Source: Persicaria tinctoria
Taxonomy: Eukaryota > Streptophyta > Magnoliopsida > Caryophyllales > Polygonaceae
Reading direction: 5' to 3'
NCBI GenBank assembly: GCA_037127255.1
Contig: JBANSL010000007.1
Location: 68,288,038-68,352,037, forward strand
Length of the DNA stretch: 64,000 bases
The translations under genes and the position numbers were made by a program. The notes under the pieces are model-generated. The model had not been told where the DNA came from. It did not search any database and saw nothing but the letters and a program-made list of their open reading frames with translations. Positions 9,527 through 20,382 of this stretch are shown piece after piece (position 1 is the stretch's first letter; each line of letters starts with the position of its first letter).

Positions 9527-11472
9527 TGATGTCTCCAAAGTAGCCATGTCTTAATGCATATTTCAGTTCCATATTCTTTACATTTTGCATATTTCGGGTT
9601 GGGAATATGTCGGATTTATGTAGTATATGCTTATTTGTCAGAAATGGAGATCTACATAAGTTTCTGTTTAATATCGCAGAATATGGAAACATTTCGGGAG
9701 AAACCCAAGAAGCAAGAACCGGAGCTCAAAGCTACTCGACATCGACTAGCCTTAGTCGATCTCGACAAACCCTGTCTAGACACCAGCCAAGATCGAGGAG
9801 GATCATGCCGAGAAAGCTGAAGACGAAGAACCTGGCTCCACACCCTCCTCGAGATCGAGTGCCACAACTCGAGATCGACAAGACCTCGTAGAACAACCCG
9901 GAGTCGAGGAAAACCTGCCCGAGGAGACTGAGGAAGAGATTACTCGACCTGGCGCCCAGACACATTACTCGATGTCGACGAAGCAGTCGAAGACCATGTC
10001 TGAGCATGTCGAGAAGAGTTCCTCGACAACACCAGAAGGCCTAAGTCGATGACACACCCCTACTCGAGATCGAGGAGTTCTCCTCGAGATCGACGAGCGC
10101 TAAAGAGCCATGACCGAGCCATGTCGAGGACCACCTAGCCGAGACGACGAGACAAGCCCAGTCGACCAACAATTCTACTCGATCTCGACTAGCCTTACTC
10201 GAGATCGAGGAGGACTTCAGAAACCGCGTAACACGTTTTGGGGAGTTCTACTCGAATTGGGATTCCTTGGGCTCGAAGTTTGCCAAAGTCTATCCGATCT
10301 ATCAAGATACATCATGAAAGGAGAAGATCTATCCATTGAAGACTTTTAGATATATTTCCCTATTTTAGATTTAATTCCTTTATTTCCATTTATTTATCAT
10401 TAAGCTTTTTAGATATAGTTTTAGATATAGATAAAGATGTCTATCCTTGAGTAGCAAGGTTTAGAAGCCTATAAATAAAGCCCATGGGGCTGATTTCTAC
10501 AATTCAATTTCAGAGAGAAGTAAGTAGGAGAAGTAGAGGGAGAGAGTGAGCGGCCGATTGGAGTTGTGAAGCGAGAGCGGAATTGGCTTCAAGCGGTTGT
10601 AAACTTTTGTTTATTTTAATGCAATTAGTTTTCTTTCAATCAATGATGTATGAGGTTGCAATGAAGCGCGAGTAGTCCACCCACTTCTAGGGTTGGGGCG
10701 AGCCCGACGATAGCCCTGCATGTTTGAGGTAAAGATCCGACCTTTATTGTGTTTTGAGCATCTACTACTTGTTATGTGTTTATTACCCATCTAATGGAGA
10801 TCCATGCTAACAACTTGGATTGTAAACATAAAATCAGTAGAGACAATTAGGGTTTCTTGAAAGAGTTGTCTAATTGTTGGAAAAGGCGAAAGCTTGTCCT
10901 TTGATGCGATTCATATGATTATCTGTTTTATCCCTGCCTTATGCATGCTTGGTTATCGTTGTTGCAAACCCCAATCTTGGAAGTTCTTTTACATACAGTT
11001 TATTTCGAAGTCCCAAAGCCTTTGCCTTTACTTTATTTCTTTATTTCGTTTTTCTGCCCTTACTCGATCTCGACCAAGTCCGGTCGACCTCGAGTTACTG
11101 ATATTCGATCTAGCATCGCTGTAGCTTCTCTGTACAGGTACTCGACAAGCCAAGCCGAAGTCGACAAGGGCCCTACTCGATATCGAGTAGCCTCTAGTCG
11201 AGATCGACCACTAGTGCCTGTGTCTGCTACTCTGCTCGACTAGTCCGATCTTCTGTCGACTAACTCTAGTCAAGATCGAGGAAATCTGTGGTCGACTTCC
11301 GTGAGATTTCTCCGCTGCCTAGGATCCGCTGACACGCTTTCTCGTGGATCGATCCTGACTTCCCGTTGCTTCATCAGGAGGAAGTCTTGTAATCATTTGC
11401 AAGGGACGGAATCTGGTTTGCTGTGATTTATTTATATTTTATATTTGCATTCTCGATTTCCTCCTATCAACA
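9527..11472 (+). repeat. E2 3' LTR (1946 bp)
   Basis: Direct repeat of 4660-6503, preceded by TAAGTATGGGGTGATT (purine tract) and followed by the target copy GTAAC (11473-11477). It carries about 125 bp of TCGA-rich sequence near 10134-10258 missing from the 5' LTR. Candidate TATA box at 10470-10477. Confidence 0.88.
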
Positions 11473-11762
11473 GTAACCAATAAACTTAAGCAAACATGTC
11501 AATTCTGCACCTCACTATGTATGTGTTTCACTCTCACTCATGTGTTTAGGGTTAAGAATTTCACGCTCAAAACTCAATCTTTGAAAGCTTAGCTACAAGA
11601 GACTTGCATCAGTGTTCTAACTCTCCACCGCTGGTGATTCCAGTGCCCGCAACACCGGGATAAAATTTGAGCCAAAGCCCGTCCCAAGCCCGGCCCGCGC
11701 CCGTGTTTGCCCGGGTCTACCTAAGACCTATATATAATGCCTATATAAAATATGCATTATCA

Positions 11763-13155
11763 GACGCCGGAATCATTTCAAGGATTTTCCCGAAATAGCA
11801 AGTTGCTTGAGGATGGATTTCCGAAAAACCTTTCAAATCGGGTAATTAAATAATTAATTAAATCTCGGTCTTTACATTGGGGTTGTACTTTGTTGTTTCA
11901 GTTTCAATGAAGGATTGAATTAGGCTATTCGAGCTGGAAGTTTGTGAATAATCTATGTGCACTATTCTCTCATGGAGTTGTTATGTTTAATGTGTTTCTT
12001 ATGTCATATTAATTTACAATGTTTTGCTTATGTAGATTTTGGTTGTCTTCACCAAAATTCGTCCATTAGAATAAGAGAATGAACGTTCTAGTAAAATTTA
12101 TGTGCAAATAATTAATATTGTTGTTGTAGAATTATATGACAGCATTCAATATTTATGACAGTAGGAGCTTTAAAATTATGAGATGTGAATATGTAATGTT
12201 CTCATTTTCATTTGTAATATCTTCGAATCAGAAAACTCAAACATAGTTCAATTTTGATTCTTGTACAAAGATTGATGCTTCTAATACAGTAGATAAAATT
12301 CAATGTATGTTAAGATTAAAGAATTGGTAGATGTCATGTTTATGACAGTGACAACAGCCTTGCCTAATATTATTGACACTAGTAGTGAAAGTAGGACAAC
12401 AATTCGAATCAAGGAGGAAAAAAAGATGTGAAAAGAAAAACAGTAAAGCAGGTGATGTAAAGATGTGGGTTCGAATCCCACATAGGCTTATTTCTTTAAT
12501 TCTAAAATAATAGTACCAAAAGGAAATAACTCACATAAGTAATCACAATAAAAATGTAGTTTGGAAAAAAAAAATTAGATTAAAAGAATGAAATGGCCGG
12601 TTTCTTTCCTAAAAAATAAAGTCAGATTAAAGAACCTGACTAGAGCTCTATTTAGATCAATATTTGCAGGCTAAATGTGATTCGAACCCACATTAATATG
12701 TAGAGCACATTACTCTATCATTTGAGCTAATAGGATAATATAAACAAACATGTATATGTCATCAATAGAAAGTTACTCAAAGCATGGTAGCATGAATCAC
12801 TTCATATTAATAACTTAAATTTAGCTTTATGGATAGAGCTAGAAGAGAACATAGAAAGATAAAATAATCAACTCTTATATACAGAGTTTCTAATTTGATA
12901 TACACCACCACTTCTATGTGCTATAAGCTATCAGCTATTCTTAGGATTTTATTATTTTGTTTTCTAAATTCAAATTATTATTTAATTCATGCAGATGTTT
13001 TATAATTTGTTCTTTATTAAACTAGAATTGTTTCTTTATATTGGATTAGCATTAGAAGTATATCTTCAAGCACACTGAGAACATGAATGATTTGTTCGTC
13101 CGATAACAAATAAAATATCCCTATTGATATTTCAAGTCAATCAAACTCTACCAGT
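11763..13155. other. AT-rich intergenic or old repeat DNA
   Basis: No gene seen. It follows the end of the older LTR fragment (TATGCATTATCA). It contains a lone T-arm-like GTGGGTTCGAATCCCAC at about 12465-12481 and a tRNA-like sequence on the minus strand at 12669-12735. Confidence 0.5.
12669..12735 (-). pseudogene. tRNA-like sequence
   Basis: Read on the minus strand it has a D-arm-like TTAGCTCAAATGATAGAGT and a T-arm-like GTGGGTTCGAATCACAT at tRNA spacing, matching internal A and B boxes. The acceptor and anticodon stems pair poorly, so it is a decayed tRNA or a tRNA-derived repeat rather than a working gene. Confidence 0.4.
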
Positions 13156-13163
13156 CCTAAAAG

Positions 13164-14374
13164 TAGGGCTGATCAACCGGTCTAGACCGGACCGGAATGT
13201 CCGGTCCCGGTCCGATCCGATGGACCGGAATTTTCGGAAACTTGGATCGCGGATCGGACCGGGACCGATAAATATGGTCCCGGGTTTTCCGGTCCGCGGA
13301 CCGTAAAGACCGTAGTTAATGTACTGTTTGCACTAATTAAAAAAAAACAGTTTTGCAATCTACACATCCAACAACCCTAAATCCTAATTCAAGTGAAAAT
13401 ACATGATCCCTGCATTCATCATTTCAATTTTCATCCATTGATTCATTAATCCCTTTCAAGAAAAATCACAAATTGACCAAATCCACAAAAAGTAAAATGG
13501 TACAACATAGATCTGAAAATCCATAAAAATACAAAACAAATTGAAACCTAGATCTAAAAAATTGAATCTGGAGTACAAATTGAAAAAAAATTAGAGACGC
13601 GATAGACTAAAATCGAAACCTAGATCCAAAATTCCCTAAAATCGGGATAAGATAGACCAAAATCGACATTACAAAGGTACAAATCGGGATGAGATAGACT
13701 AAAGAGAGGGGAGAGGGATCGGATGCCTACTGGTGATGGACGGCGAAGGTCGATGACTGATAGCTGAGCGGGACGAAGGGCGAGCGCGGTGGCGAAGGAC
13801 GGCGGCCGGTGGCGAACTGGCAAGGGTGGTGGCGTCGTGGCGATGACCGGAAGAGAGAGGTCTAGGGGTGGTCGGTGGCGAACTGAACTGGACGGGGCGG
13901 TGGCGACAGGCGAGGGCGAGGGCGGTGGAGACTGGCGAGGGCGGTGGCGTAGGGCGAGGGTGGTGGCGATGGCGGCAGCAATGAAGGGTGGTGGCGATGG
14001 GCCGATGGCGGCAGTAGGTGGTGAACGAAGAGAGAAGGTTGGCAGTGGCGGCTATTGTGCCCAGGGAAAGAAAGGAAGGGATGAAGAAATGAAAATGGAA
14101 CCCTGGAACGCGTATTCTTTACTGCCTTTTTTTTTTATTTCTTTTTTTTTTAATAATGTGGATTCCGGTCCAATTCCGGTCTGGTCCCGGGTTTGGACCG
14201 GAACCCGAAAATCCAAAAAACTTGGACCGTGGACCGGACCGTAATATCCCGGTCCGATCCAAAGACCGTAAATTCCGGTCTGGTCCCGGTCCGATTACGG
14301 TCCGATCCAAAAACCGTAAATTCCGGTCTGGTCCCGATCCGATTACGGTCCGATCCAAATTTTGCCCAGCCCTA
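13164..14374. mobile_element. hAT-like non-autonomous element (1.2 kb), perfect 8-bp TSD
   Basis: Begins TAGGGCTGATCAACC and ends TTTTGCCCAGCCCTA, with identical CCTAAAAG target copies at 13156-13163 and 14375-14382. Both ends carry dense arrays of CCGGTCC/GGACCGG words (13177-13310 and 14166-14360). The middle (about 13780-14050) is GC-rich with irregular GGTGGCGA repeats on the plus strand, unlike the AT-rich surroundings. ORFs there (13789-14244) are compositionally biased and match no family I recognise. No transposase is present. Confidence 0.85.
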
Positions 14375-14382
14375 CCTAAAAG

Positions 14383-15290
14383 GCAATGTAAGGAAAAATC
14401 AACACCCTCCCTAAAACATATCCGTTACTAATCTCTCATAAAGTTAAATAGGTTGCCATAAATATTTGAAGAGTTCCATGAATATCATCATTTTCTATCA
14501 TTTTACGGTTTTTACCCCTCCAAAGTCCGAACACATAAGGTGTGGTGAAAAGGGACGATGCTAATGATAGTGGAAGTTCATGAACTAATAACTTGTTGAG
14601 AAGCACAAATCAAGCAAATCACACAAAGTCTTATTTCTTACCTTGTGACCTTGTCAACATCTAATACTCTTTAATTAAAACAAATTCCAACATTTTGGAA
14701 GAACAAACTCTAGGAAATTAAATCACTGCAAAAAAAAAAAAAATAAGCGATAGTGCAATAAAGAAAACGAGTAGAGAACAAAACTTAGACAATTACTACC
14801 TCAAGCAATCACTACGTAATGTGTTGAATCAAATGAGAGAAATGAAAGTCCCAAATTCGATTGTAAAGAACAAAATCGCCCAAATTCGTTCGGAAAGAAC
14901 AAATCACTCAAATTCGGATAAACAAAGCCCTAAATTTTGTAAGAGGGAAAAAACCCCAAATTGAATGGTATACACACCTGTCCATGCTCGCCGAAGTTGT
15001 TCTCCGGACATTTACGATCGTCGTCCCAAGTCATCGGTCGTCTTCTCTCCTCTTTTTCGTCTTTGAGGGAATCATCGTGTGTGAGGAAGATGAAAGACTT
15101 TTTTCTTTTTGATTTACTTTTTCTTTTTAAACAAAATATAACAGCATCCGTTAGATTTAACGGGGAGGAGATGACATAAAATTTACCCAAAACTCAGGAG
15201 TAGCATGCGAAATAGTTCAAACTTTTGCACATCGTGCGAAATATCGTTTACCTCAGGGGTATCCGGTGAAATTTTCATTTTTTTCAGAGA
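14383..15290. other. Intergenic, no gene seen
   Basis: AT-rich DNA. The stretch at about 15140-15275 (CCGTTAGATTTAACGG, then GTTTACCTCAGGGG) looks like a dispersed-repeat end, but its limits could not be set. Confidence 0.4.
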
Positions 15291-15299
15291 AATTAAGAA

Positions 15300-15720
15300 T
15301 TCGAGGTTAGACATGCCTCAAACTTGAGAGGTCGAACGCTAACAAAAGACTGTCAAAACATACAACAGAATACATAAAAAGGTGCAATAGACCACGCAAC
15401 ACACACAATGAAAGACGAATCAAAGCAGACCTAACACTAGCAAGTTGGGGATGTAGACTATGGACGAAGTCAAGCACCATCGTGAAATAGCACCACTGGC
15501 CAACGATACGTACAAATCCCTGTAGGTAGTGAAGACGAACCTCCACGGAATGTTTCTGTACACAGAGTCGCCTCGTATACACTAACACGATCCCAACCAG
15601 TCCCGACTCCAAATTCCAGAACCCCAATGAAGAAGTAGATCGCCAAGAAACACCAAATGAAGACGCACACTGCTTGAGCAAAACGCACCAAGAAGAGCCG
15701 GTCGAAGTAGACACGGATTT
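15300..15720. repeat. Diverged repeat, copy 1
   Basis: Resembles 16340-16760 in word order: GTTGGGGA.GTA.ACTA, GAAGTCAAGCACC, then CCCAACGAAGAAG-like words, with many substitutions and gaps. Family not identified. Confidence 0.5.
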
Positions 15721-15817
15721 TGGTCCTCATAAAAATGAGGGGTTTTCAAGCCTTACAAAGTAAGGGGTTAAACATCGTTTTTTTTTTATTAAGTAAGGAT
15801 TCGAGATCAGATATATC

Positions 15818-16156
15818 CACTGTTCCAAAAAAGGCATGGGCCTCCGCCTAGACTCCGCCTAGACCCTTGAAGGTCCACCACCTTTGAGTTTAGCCGCCTA
15901 GACCCTTGAAGGTCACCCGCAAGGTCTTGGCGACCTTGTAGGTTTGACGAGTTAGTGAAAAAAACCATTTTGAGGTTTTAACTCCTAAAATCCCCACATG
16001 TCGATCTCTCTCTTAGTTCTCAACCTTCATACTCTCTCTTACTCTTGATCTCTCACTCGCATAGTCCTCTAACTCGCGACCTAACTCCCATTGTTAACGC
16101 ATAAACTATTAATTAAAGTTTATTTGTTTATATATGTTATGAATTAAACTATATTG

Positions 16157-16204
<48 letters not shown>

Positions 16205-16333
16205 GTATTGAATATGGCATAGGATTAAAAATACATCTCAAAATAGTAAATCCACCTAGACCCCGCCCAATCCGCCTAGAACCTTGACCATATCTAGCTG
16301 TTGAGCATCCGCCAAGCGTTTTTTGGAACATTG
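15818..16333. mobile_element. hAT-like MITE (516 bp)
   Basis: Starts CACTGTTCCAAAAAAGGCA and ends GCGTTTTTTGGAACATTG, imperfect inverted repeats. Flanks GATATATC (15810-15817) and GATATACT (16334-16341) look like a diverged 8-bp duplication. The interior repeats CCGCCTAGACCC words at both ends and contains an AT microsatellite (16158-16202). Confidence 0.55.
16158..16202. repeat. (AT)n microsatellite
   Basis: About 22 AT dinucleotides inside the MITE at 15818-16333. Confidence 0.9.
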
Positions 16334-16339
16334 GATATA

Positions 16340-16760
16340 CTTGAATCTCGATGGCTGACAAGTCGGTAGACGGACGACCGTCAAAGCATACAAGCGAAAA
16401 CCGAAAAGATCGATGAAATACAACAAGTAGAAAAGCACCCTACAAAGATGAATCTAGGCAATACTTAAACTAGCTAGTTGGGGACGTATACTACGAACGA
16501 AGTCAAGCACCGTCTTGAAACAACACCGCTGGCTAGCAATACATTAGGAATCCCTATGGGAGTGAAGACAAACCTCTAGGAAGCTGCTTCCCGATCATAT
16601 AGCCACCATGTACACACCACCTCGATCCTAGCCAGTCCCAACTCCGACTGCCAAAACCCCAACGAAGAAGAAGACCGCCTAAACGCAACAAAGAAAAGTC
16701 GTATGCTGCCCAATGAAATCGTACCTCGATAGGAGTGTTCATAATCGAGCATTCGACACG
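16340..16760. repeat. Diverged repeat, copy 2
   Basis: Partner of 15300-15720, on the other side of the MITE and in the same orientation. The ORFs on it (16554-16811, minus) have no recognisable domain. From 16761 to 17276 I see no gene. Confidence 0.5.
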
Positions 16761-17579
16761 AATACACGAAACGGATCCGTGTCGGATACTTGGATATCTG
16801 ACAAGAACCATTGAATCAAAGGCTGAGGTTTTTTTTCAAGTCTAAGTTTCTAAATACTGAGACATATATGTATGTAAATAAAATCTATAGATTCACAACC
16901 GTATATCTATGTAAATCAAAATTCACAATAATAGTTGCAAGTCTTGAATCCAAAAAATAAATTAATGGGTTGAAATTGAAATCCTTGAATGAGGCGTGCA
17001 ATAATAATCACAAGGCTTGAAATGAAGCCTGAAACAATAATACAACTAGAAGAATTCATAATCGAAACCTTGTTCGAATTGCCTATACCGTGGAGATCGG
17101 AGTGAGGAGACGGTCGTTGGAACGCTAGAGATGAAGAATGGTGGTCATATCTGGAGACATCGAGATGATTGAAAGAGAGGCCAACAAATCGTTGGATCTG
17201 GAAACTCCGAGTCCGAGTCGCCTCGCCGTCCTTATTGCCTCTATGCGTACAACTCTTATCACCTTCAGATCTGAACACATTGAGTAGGGTTGTGCATAAC
17301 CGATTATCCGACATGACACGACACGACATGAAATGTCGGATATATAAAACCGATAAAACTTAAAAGGCCGATCCAAAACACGATACAATTTTGTGTCGGA
17401 TACCCGTATAACACGACATGATTTTTACAAAACCCTTTTTTTCTAAATTTGCGGTAGTACACTGTTCACTGTTGTACCCATTCTTGGAAAACCTTCTTCA
17501 TGAATAATCCTTCCTATCAATCCAATTTTGGGGAAATCTCTACTGGACCACATATGTATTCACTTTTATCGGATCAACC

Positions 17580-17790
17580 CCTTCTTTCCCACCGAGGGCC
17601 GGATCTGAAGGGTGAGGCTGAGTGCCAATGAGCGTGTCCGGATCTGTAGATCTGAAGCAACCTCTTCCTTCCCATCGACGACCGGATCTGAAGGGCGAGG
17701 CTGAGTGATGACGAGCGTGGCCGGATTTGTAGATCTGAAGCACGAGCGCGGCCAGATCTGAAGGGCGATCCTAACGAGCGTGAGGAGAAG
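17580..17790. repeat. Imperfect tandem repeat, period about 97 bp
   Basis: CCGGATCTGAAGGG.GAGG recurs near 17600 and 17690, with a partial third unit (AGATCTGAAGGGCGA) near 17753. It lies inside the hAT-like element and is GC-richer than its surroundings. Confidence 0.55.
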
Positions 17791-18155
17791 ATGGCCGAGC
17801 CGTGGGCTGGCTAGGGCCAGGCAAGGCGACGAGTCGATCAGAGGGTATGTGAGATTGAAGAAGGGCGAGTCGAGCCTTGACCTAGACAGTAGACACGCGA
17901 GAGACGAGAATCAGTGAGAAAAAAAAAAATACTCCCTCCGTTAATTAAAACATGTCGTTTTAGACATTTGCATATTTTTTTAAGAAATCAAATAAAAGCA
18001 AACAAAAATACACTTATACCCCTAATTATTACTTTACTTTTTTCACTTTATTGAAAACTACAACTAACAAATATCTAATCATGACAAGGATAATTTTGGA
18101 AAGTGAACACCAAAATACAAAGAGTGCTCAAAAAAATAAAAAGGGGTTGGTAAAT

Positions 18156-18230
18156 ATGGGATTCGAACTCGAGTCTATAGGGCAACTTACACACGGGAGG
18201 AGTCACACCCAACCAACTAGACAAACAACA
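18156..18230 (-). pseudogene. tRNA-like sequence
   Basis: On the minus strand: TGTCTAGTTGGTTGGGTG (A-box-like), then GAGTTCGAATCCC (B-box-like) at tRNA spacing. Stems are not convincing. A similar layout occurs at 56166-56233. Confidence 0.35.
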
Positions 18231-18704
18231 CTTTGTGATTCTTTAGGATAGTTATAATATTTCTATTATCACCGAATATTAATATTTTTTTAAAAAAATA
18301 TTATCGTGTCGTGTCGGATACCCTACAAGGGAAAAATGTCGATCTGAACACAACACGATTATTGTTGTGTTTTACCATTATAATCGTGTCGTATCTATAT
18401 CATTTCGTGTTTGTTCGTATCGTTTTGTTGCGATTTCGTGTCGTGTCAACCGTGTCGTATTTTTCTGCACGACTCTAACATTGAGATGATTGAATTTTTG
18501 TGTGTGTGTGAGAGAGAGAGAGGGGGGGGAGAGGGGGAGATAGAGGAGGAGGAGGAGGAGGCGCACAAACGTTCTTCAAGTCTGAGAGAGAGAGGAGGCG
18601 CACTATCCTTTTCATTCACCACTTCATATTACCTTTATATTAGGGTTTAAAAAGTAGCAAAATTTCTTTTATAAAAAAACAACTTTTAAGTTAAAAGGCA
18701 TAAT

Positions 18705-18790
18705 TAGACCTGGGCAAACGCGGTTATCGTTTTTGTGTATCCGACATATCGTGTCGTGTCGTGTCGGATACCCGGTTATGCACAGCTCTA
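18705..18790. mobile_element. 86-bp chimera of two hAT-like ends
   Basis: The left end TAGACCTGGGCAAACGCGG is the terminus of the 3784-11719 family. The right end CGGTTATGCACAGCTCTA is the terminus of the 17285-18477 family. About 50 bp lie between. No matching 8-bp flanks were found. Confidence 0.5.
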
Positions 18791-19062
18791 GCCATCTCCA
18801 TCGGCGCCATGCGGTAATGAACTCTCAAAATGGGATTGGTGCCCGACTCTAACTCAACCGCAAAGTCGACCTCTCTCGACGAAGGAAGTCCTGGCAGCTC
18901 CTCGGGAAACACATCTGCAAACTCTCTGACGATGGGAACATTTGACAAGCTGAAGTGTACGCGATCCACCTCTAAAGCGTAAAACCAATACCCGATGTAA
19001 CCCTGATCAAGGAGGCTAGCGGCTCTGACTGCGCTAATGAGCACCCCGTTCCTTTTGGGGTC
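18791..19062 (-). pseudogene. Ty3-gypsy reverse transcriptase N-terminal fragment
   Basis: On the minus strand, PIVREFADVFPEELPGLPS and FAVELESGTNPI...YRMAPMEM are the highly conserved lead-in to gypsy (chromovirus-type) reverse transcriptase. The frame is cut after PMEM by the 18705-18790 chimera and upstream by the solo LTR at 19063. It continues the gypsy copy whose protease is at 20383-21264. No catalytic RT motif is present. Confidence 0.8.
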
Positions 19063-20377
19063 TGACGGAGGGGAAACGTCGTTAGATTTCACCTCGCCAA
19101 AGAAATAATAACCTAAACAAATAAACTAACTAGACACCTAGTATAGCGCATAAGTAAGGAGTCGAACCCACAGAGAAACAAGTATTTCTATTGCAATGCG
19201 TACTTATCAATTTGCAAATAAAGAGAAGATATGAATGAAAATAAGTAATAAAAGAATATTTGAGAAGTATGATGAATGTTAGTAAGAGCGAATAAAAGAT
19301 AGAAGAAGAGTGTGGTTTCATTTACAATTTGCAACAATGATTGGTTTTATTCGATCCTTGACTCAATTTCCAATTATTCAATCTCAATTTATTATTCCGA
19401 TTTTGGTTTATAGGGATTGACATTCCTCGCGGAGATGACAATCCTTAATTATCGGCAGAAAGGTCGCCCAAACTGTTATTGCCCTAAAATCAAGATCATC
19501 CTCGTGAAATCACTCAATTATGCTTGCTACGAAAAGTTCTAATTATTCTCGCAAATGAATTGAAACCCTATCATGATGCAATTCTACAAAGATGCGAATC
19601 AAAGTAAAGCTAACAACATAAATCAGCGCAAGGACAATGAAATAAACATGGGAATAATATAGAAATCAAGTCTCACGATTCACGAACCAAGTCTTGAATT
19701 GAAGACAAAACCACGAGAAACCTTGGTATTCATGACGTACCTTGGATCTCTCAACCTCAAATCCTCTAAAACATTCTTAATAAAAAAAAAGTGGTGAATT
19801 GTTAGTGAATGAAAGCTATTGAAATTAACCTAATATAGGCCTCCTCACGTCCGCCAAACCCTAGAATAAGTGAAGATAAAAGTTCCTATAAAGATATATT
19901 AGGCCGCATAATGAAAATTCGGATCTGACGAGGACGGCTGGCCCCGTGGATTTGGCGGCGGGTGCCGCTCTTATAGTCCTGACAATTTCGCCAGACTGAA
20001 CTTGTAACGCACTTTCTGGAGTCATCCTTTGTCCGATTGACGCATATGAATATGCGTTGGCAAGCTCTTTCCAAGCACTACGATTCTCAAGAAGACCTCA
20101 GAAGCTAATTCCAACTTCTTAGAACCTTAAAGATGGGATTTATCCATGTTCTCCATTTCCGCTTTTGTTCCTTAGCTCTCCTTTGTCCATTTGCTCCATT
20201 CTTTCTCCACCTTTCGAGGCCGGATCTTATAACTTACAAATAAATACTAGAAACTGTAGATTCCGCAATTCGATTACCAAATGACCAAGAATATGAATAA
20301 GCTTATTAAACATGCAATAAGAATACCTAATACACATAAGACCACCTATAAATGACCCTATAAAATATGCATTATCA
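19063..20377 (-). repeat. Solo LTR (1.3 kb) inside the gypsy element
   Basis: Termini are TG...CA (TGATAATGCATATTTTATAG at the minus-strand start), with GGGTC duplicated at 19058-19062 and 20378-20382. It splits the gypsy reading region between protease and reverse transcriptase. No interior or second LTR is present, so it is best read as the product of LTR-LTR recombination. A second, interrupted copy is at 3372-3783 plus 11720-11762. A TG/CA non-LTR insertion cannot be fully excluded. Confidence 0.75.
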
Positions 20378-20382
20378 GGGTC

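Larger units (their letters stand above)
4660..11472 (+). mobile_element. E2: complete non-autonomous Athila-like LTR element
   Basis: 6.8-kb element with LTRs at 4660-6503 and 9527-11472 and a 5-bp target duplication GTAAC (4655-4659 and 11473-11477). Termini are TGATGTCTCC...TATCAACA. A primer site lies two bases inside the 5' LTR and a GTATGGGG purine tract lies before the 3' LTR. The 3-kb interior has no gag zinc knuckle, protease, RT or integrase, only two short ORFs (6589-7380), the conserved AGTCGGCCTAGCGACT motif and AT-rich non-coding sequence. The LTR start differs from E1/E3/E5 (TGTTGTGAGC), but mid-LTR and terminal parts are related. The two LTRs are nearly identical apart from indels, so insertion looks fairly recent. 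Confidence 0.88.
3784..11719. mobile_element. hAT-like non-autonomous element carrying E2
   Basis: Starts TAGACCTGGGCAAACGCGGG and ends CCCGTGTTTGCCCGGGTCTA, giving terminal inverted repeats of about 16-20 bp. It is flanked by CCTAAGAA (3776-3783) and CCTAAGAC (11720-11727), an 8-bp duplication with one mismatch, as expected for hAT transposition. After removal of E2 and its TSD, about 1.1 kb remains: GC-rich subterminal arrays of CCCG/CGGG words (3790-3960, 4260-4350, 11640-11719) around an AT-rich middle. No transposase is seen. The subterminal array at 4260-4350 may mark a second, older element. Confidence 0.7.
17285..18477. mobile_element. hAT-like non-autonomous element (1.2 kb), perfect 8-bp TSD
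   Basis: Begins TAGGGTTGTGCATAACC and ends TTTTTCTGCACGACTCTA. ACATTGAG is duplicated exactly at 17277-17284 and 18478-18485. Subterminal arrays repeat CGTGTCGTGTCGGATA-type words (17310-17420 and 18300-18470). The interior holds an imperfect tandem repeat (17580-17790), a Stowaway-like end near 17930 and a tRNA-like stretch. No transposase ORF. Confidence 0.85.

Noticed and set aside
13789..14244. Gly/Arg-rich ORF inside the hAT-like element
   Set aside because: Product reflects GGTGGCGA repeats; it runs into the subterminal arrays and shows no domain.
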